Below, in pieces: positions 62,774 through 64,000 of a stretch of DNA of 64,000 bases. Origin of the DNA: Gemmatimonadota bacterium (GTDB lineage: Bacteria > Latescibacterota > UBA2968 > UBA8231). The notes under the pieces are model-generated. The model saw only the letters and a program-made list of their open reading frames with translations. It had not been told where the DNA came from and ran no database searches. Positions within the stretch are counted from its first letter, which is position 1. Each line of letters starts with the position of its first letter. A program made the translations under genes and the position numbers. The stretch is taken from contig JABHFS010000001.1 of NCBI GenBank assembly GCA_018672475.1, positions 31,676 through 95,675 on the forward strand, given 5' to 3'.

Positions 62774-62980
62774 AGGACTAAAAATAAGGGATTTGGCGGT
62801 GGTGGCTAAACGGCGAAGAATCTTTGCGCGCGCCGAAGCTATTGGCAGCGTGAATATTTAACGATTGATTCAGAGGTAGCGACTGGGGCGAATGAAGAAT
62901 GGCGTATAGCAGTCGACCACCGTAATGTATGGGAATTATAAAGGAGCTCTTAGGGGGTTAGGTCAAGCCATATTGGTGTC
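62774..62980. other. Intergenic gap, no gene found
   Basis: 207 bases between two minus-strand genes. No coding frame, clear terminator or promoter is visible. The end next to the kinase gene is AT-richer. Confidence 0.4.
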
Positions 62981-64000
62981 TTAACGGCTGGCAATCGATG
63001 CCATAACCTTCCCCAACGCGCGCTCTAATACTTCCAGCGATCCCTTCTGCCCCTCCAGACGTCCGGCCTTAAAATCTTCTTCCAGCGCCAATGCGGCCTG
63101 TTCCAGCTGAGTCGCCGACAAGCTGCTGGCGGCTCCTCTGAGTTTATGGGCGAACCGGTGGGCTAACTCAACATCTCTTGCCGCTATCGCTGCGCGGATC
63201 TCAGCTAACGCGCCGTCGAACTCGCTGGCAAACTCATTCAACAGCATGTACAGCAAGTCTTCATCCCCCTCGGTTCGCTCTATGAAGGCCTGTACATCGA
63301 TGCCTGCAAGCACCAGCCCGTTCGGTTCGACGACCACCTGTGTGGGCACGGTGGTGACTGGTTCGGATACGGACACCTCTTCCGGTGGCTCTAGGCCGCT
63401 TGCCGAAACCATAACAACTTCGGGCGATGATCCGAAGGCAAGCCATTTCCTCAGGACCTCAAACAACTTGTCGCGGTCAATTGGCTTACTGATATAGTCA
63501 TTCATCCCCGCTTCGATGCACCGCTCGCGATCACCCACCATCGCGTTGGCTGTGATCGCGATAATGGGTAATTCCGTAAAACGAGCGTCGCGGCGAATGG
63601 TCCGAGTGGCTTCCAAACCGTCCATTATCGGCATCTGCATGTCCATCAGCACCGCGTCATAGGACCGGTGCTCGATAGCCGACAGCGCTTCCCTGCCATT
63701 TCCGACTATATCAACCGCAAAGCCATTATTTAATAGCAACGTCTGAACCAGTTTCTGGTTGACAAGGTTATCCTCGGCGAGTAGCACGACACCCAGGGTC
63801 TCCACTTCGGCGTCCATCGGCTTGGCAATCGATTTGACGACCTTTTTCTTGTTAAATAGCGCGCTGTTGATCGCGTTTATAAGCCGCGATCGCCGCAGCG
63901 GCTTGTAGACAAAGCAGCTGATATCCAGCGCCAGGACCTCCGGCTGCTGCTCGACGCCTAAATAGCCAGTGACGACTATGATGGGCAAGTGCTGCAAGGC
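62981..64000 (-). CDS. Hybrid histidine kinase, C-terminal part: REC-REC-HPt (partial)
   Basis: The frame is open to the window edge (64000) and continues beyond. The visible 339 residues hold the end of a receiver domain (LPIIVVTGYLG ... YKPLRRSRL) and a complete second receiver. The latter has VLLAEDNLVNQKLVQTLL, phospho-Asp in DAVLMDMQMPIMDG and Lys in YISKPID. A Ser/Val/Pro-rich linker leads to an HPt domain with RFAHKLRGAASSL, whose His is the phosphorelay residue. This is the tail of a multi-step phosphorelay sensor; the kinase and sensor parts lie outside. Output regulator unknown. Confidence 0.9.
   Translation of the reverse strand, partial: ALQHLPIIVVTGYLGVEQQPEVLALDISCFVYKPLRRSRLINAINSALFNKKKVVKSIAKPMDAEVETLGVVLLAEDNLVNQKLVQTLLLNNGFAVDIVGNGREALSAIEHRSYDAVLMDMQMPIMDGLEATRTIRRDARFTELPIIAITANAMVGDRERCIEAGMNDYISKPIDRDKLFEVLRKWLAFGSSPEVVMVSASGLEPPEEVSVSEPVTTVPTQVVVEPNGLVLAGIDVQAFIERTEGDEDLLYMLLNEFASEFDGALAEIRAAIAARDVELAHRFAHKLRGAASSLSATQLEQAALALEEDFKAGRLEGQKGSLEVLERALGKVMASIASR

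Noticed and set aside
1..64000. CRISPR arrays, tRNA or rRNA genes, phage genes
   Set aside because: I looked for regular short repeats, tRNA cloverleaf signatures and phage structural genes on both strands and found none that hold up.

Overview
The window is 64 kb of a GC-rich (high fifties per cent by eye), gene-dense bacterial chromosome. It has no rRNA, tRNA, CRISPR array or phage. The gene content suggests an uncultivated phylum of the Latescibacterota / Poribacteria / Planctomycetota kind. The reasons are a complete bacterial proteasome operon with a UBact-type Pup, several Gfo/Idh/MocA oxidoreductases beside creatininase-like and TIM-barrel sugar proteins, a dimethylformamidase-like protein, and M6 metalloproteases ending in FlgD/T9SS-like Ig domains. 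The phylum is inference; no rRNA is present to settle it. TTG and GTG starts are frequent.

Layout. 1-10 kb: the 3' end of proS, a dimethylformamidase-like protein, a uronate-dehydrogenase-like SDR, a membrane metallophosphoesterase, a giant CPBP protease with duplicated flanking modules, then a Gfo/Idh - L7Ae-like - creatininase cluster and a decayed gene. 10-16 kb: a pair of ABC exporters with an unusual N-terminal domain plus zinc ribbon, cutC and a CYTH protein. 16-18.3 kb: nadC, a broken small membrane/coiled-coil gene, and a dead IS5-family element lying against a fragment of a second one. 18.2-25.7 kb: a phosphodiester glycosidase lipoprotein, Ldh2-type dehydrogenase, two tandem Gfo/Idh genes separated by a palindromic element, a YedY-like molybdoenzyme, and two tandem MBL hydrolases.

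25.9-33 kb is the centrepiece: a near-consensus promoter followed by lepB-mpa-dop-UBact-prcB-prcA-pafA. From mpa to pafA this is the actinobacterial gene order. UBact ends in Gly-Gln, so it should need deamidation by Dop before PafA can ligate it. Mpa lacks the usual Tyr-containing C-terminal docking tail.

33-50.6 kb carries two paralogous secreted M6 proteases, gatB, an S9 peptidase with a VOC protein, a further Gfo/Idh gene, a cNMP-binding protein with a Lys-rich partner, an outer-membrane barrel behind a textbook sigma-54 promoter, and a GAF/HD-GYP phosphodiesterase. 50.7-58 kb: nadB, a three-gene envelope operon with two FlgT-like proteins, guaA and a D-2-hydroxyacid dehydrogenase. 58-64 kb, all on the minus strand: an unrecognised Gfo/Idh-associated-looking protein, tyrS, a TPR membrane protein and the 3' end of a hybrid histidine kinase.

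The most interesting regulatory find is upstream of tyrS. A sigma-70-like promoter leads into a 21-codon leader peptide with five Tyr codons, mutually exclusive hairpins and an intrinsic terminator. This is the architecture of ribosome-mediated attenuation, here applied to a tyrosyl-tRNA synthetase. A second find is a family of short palindromic elements (about 21617, 38553 and 44476) that share a skeleton but have different central hairpins.
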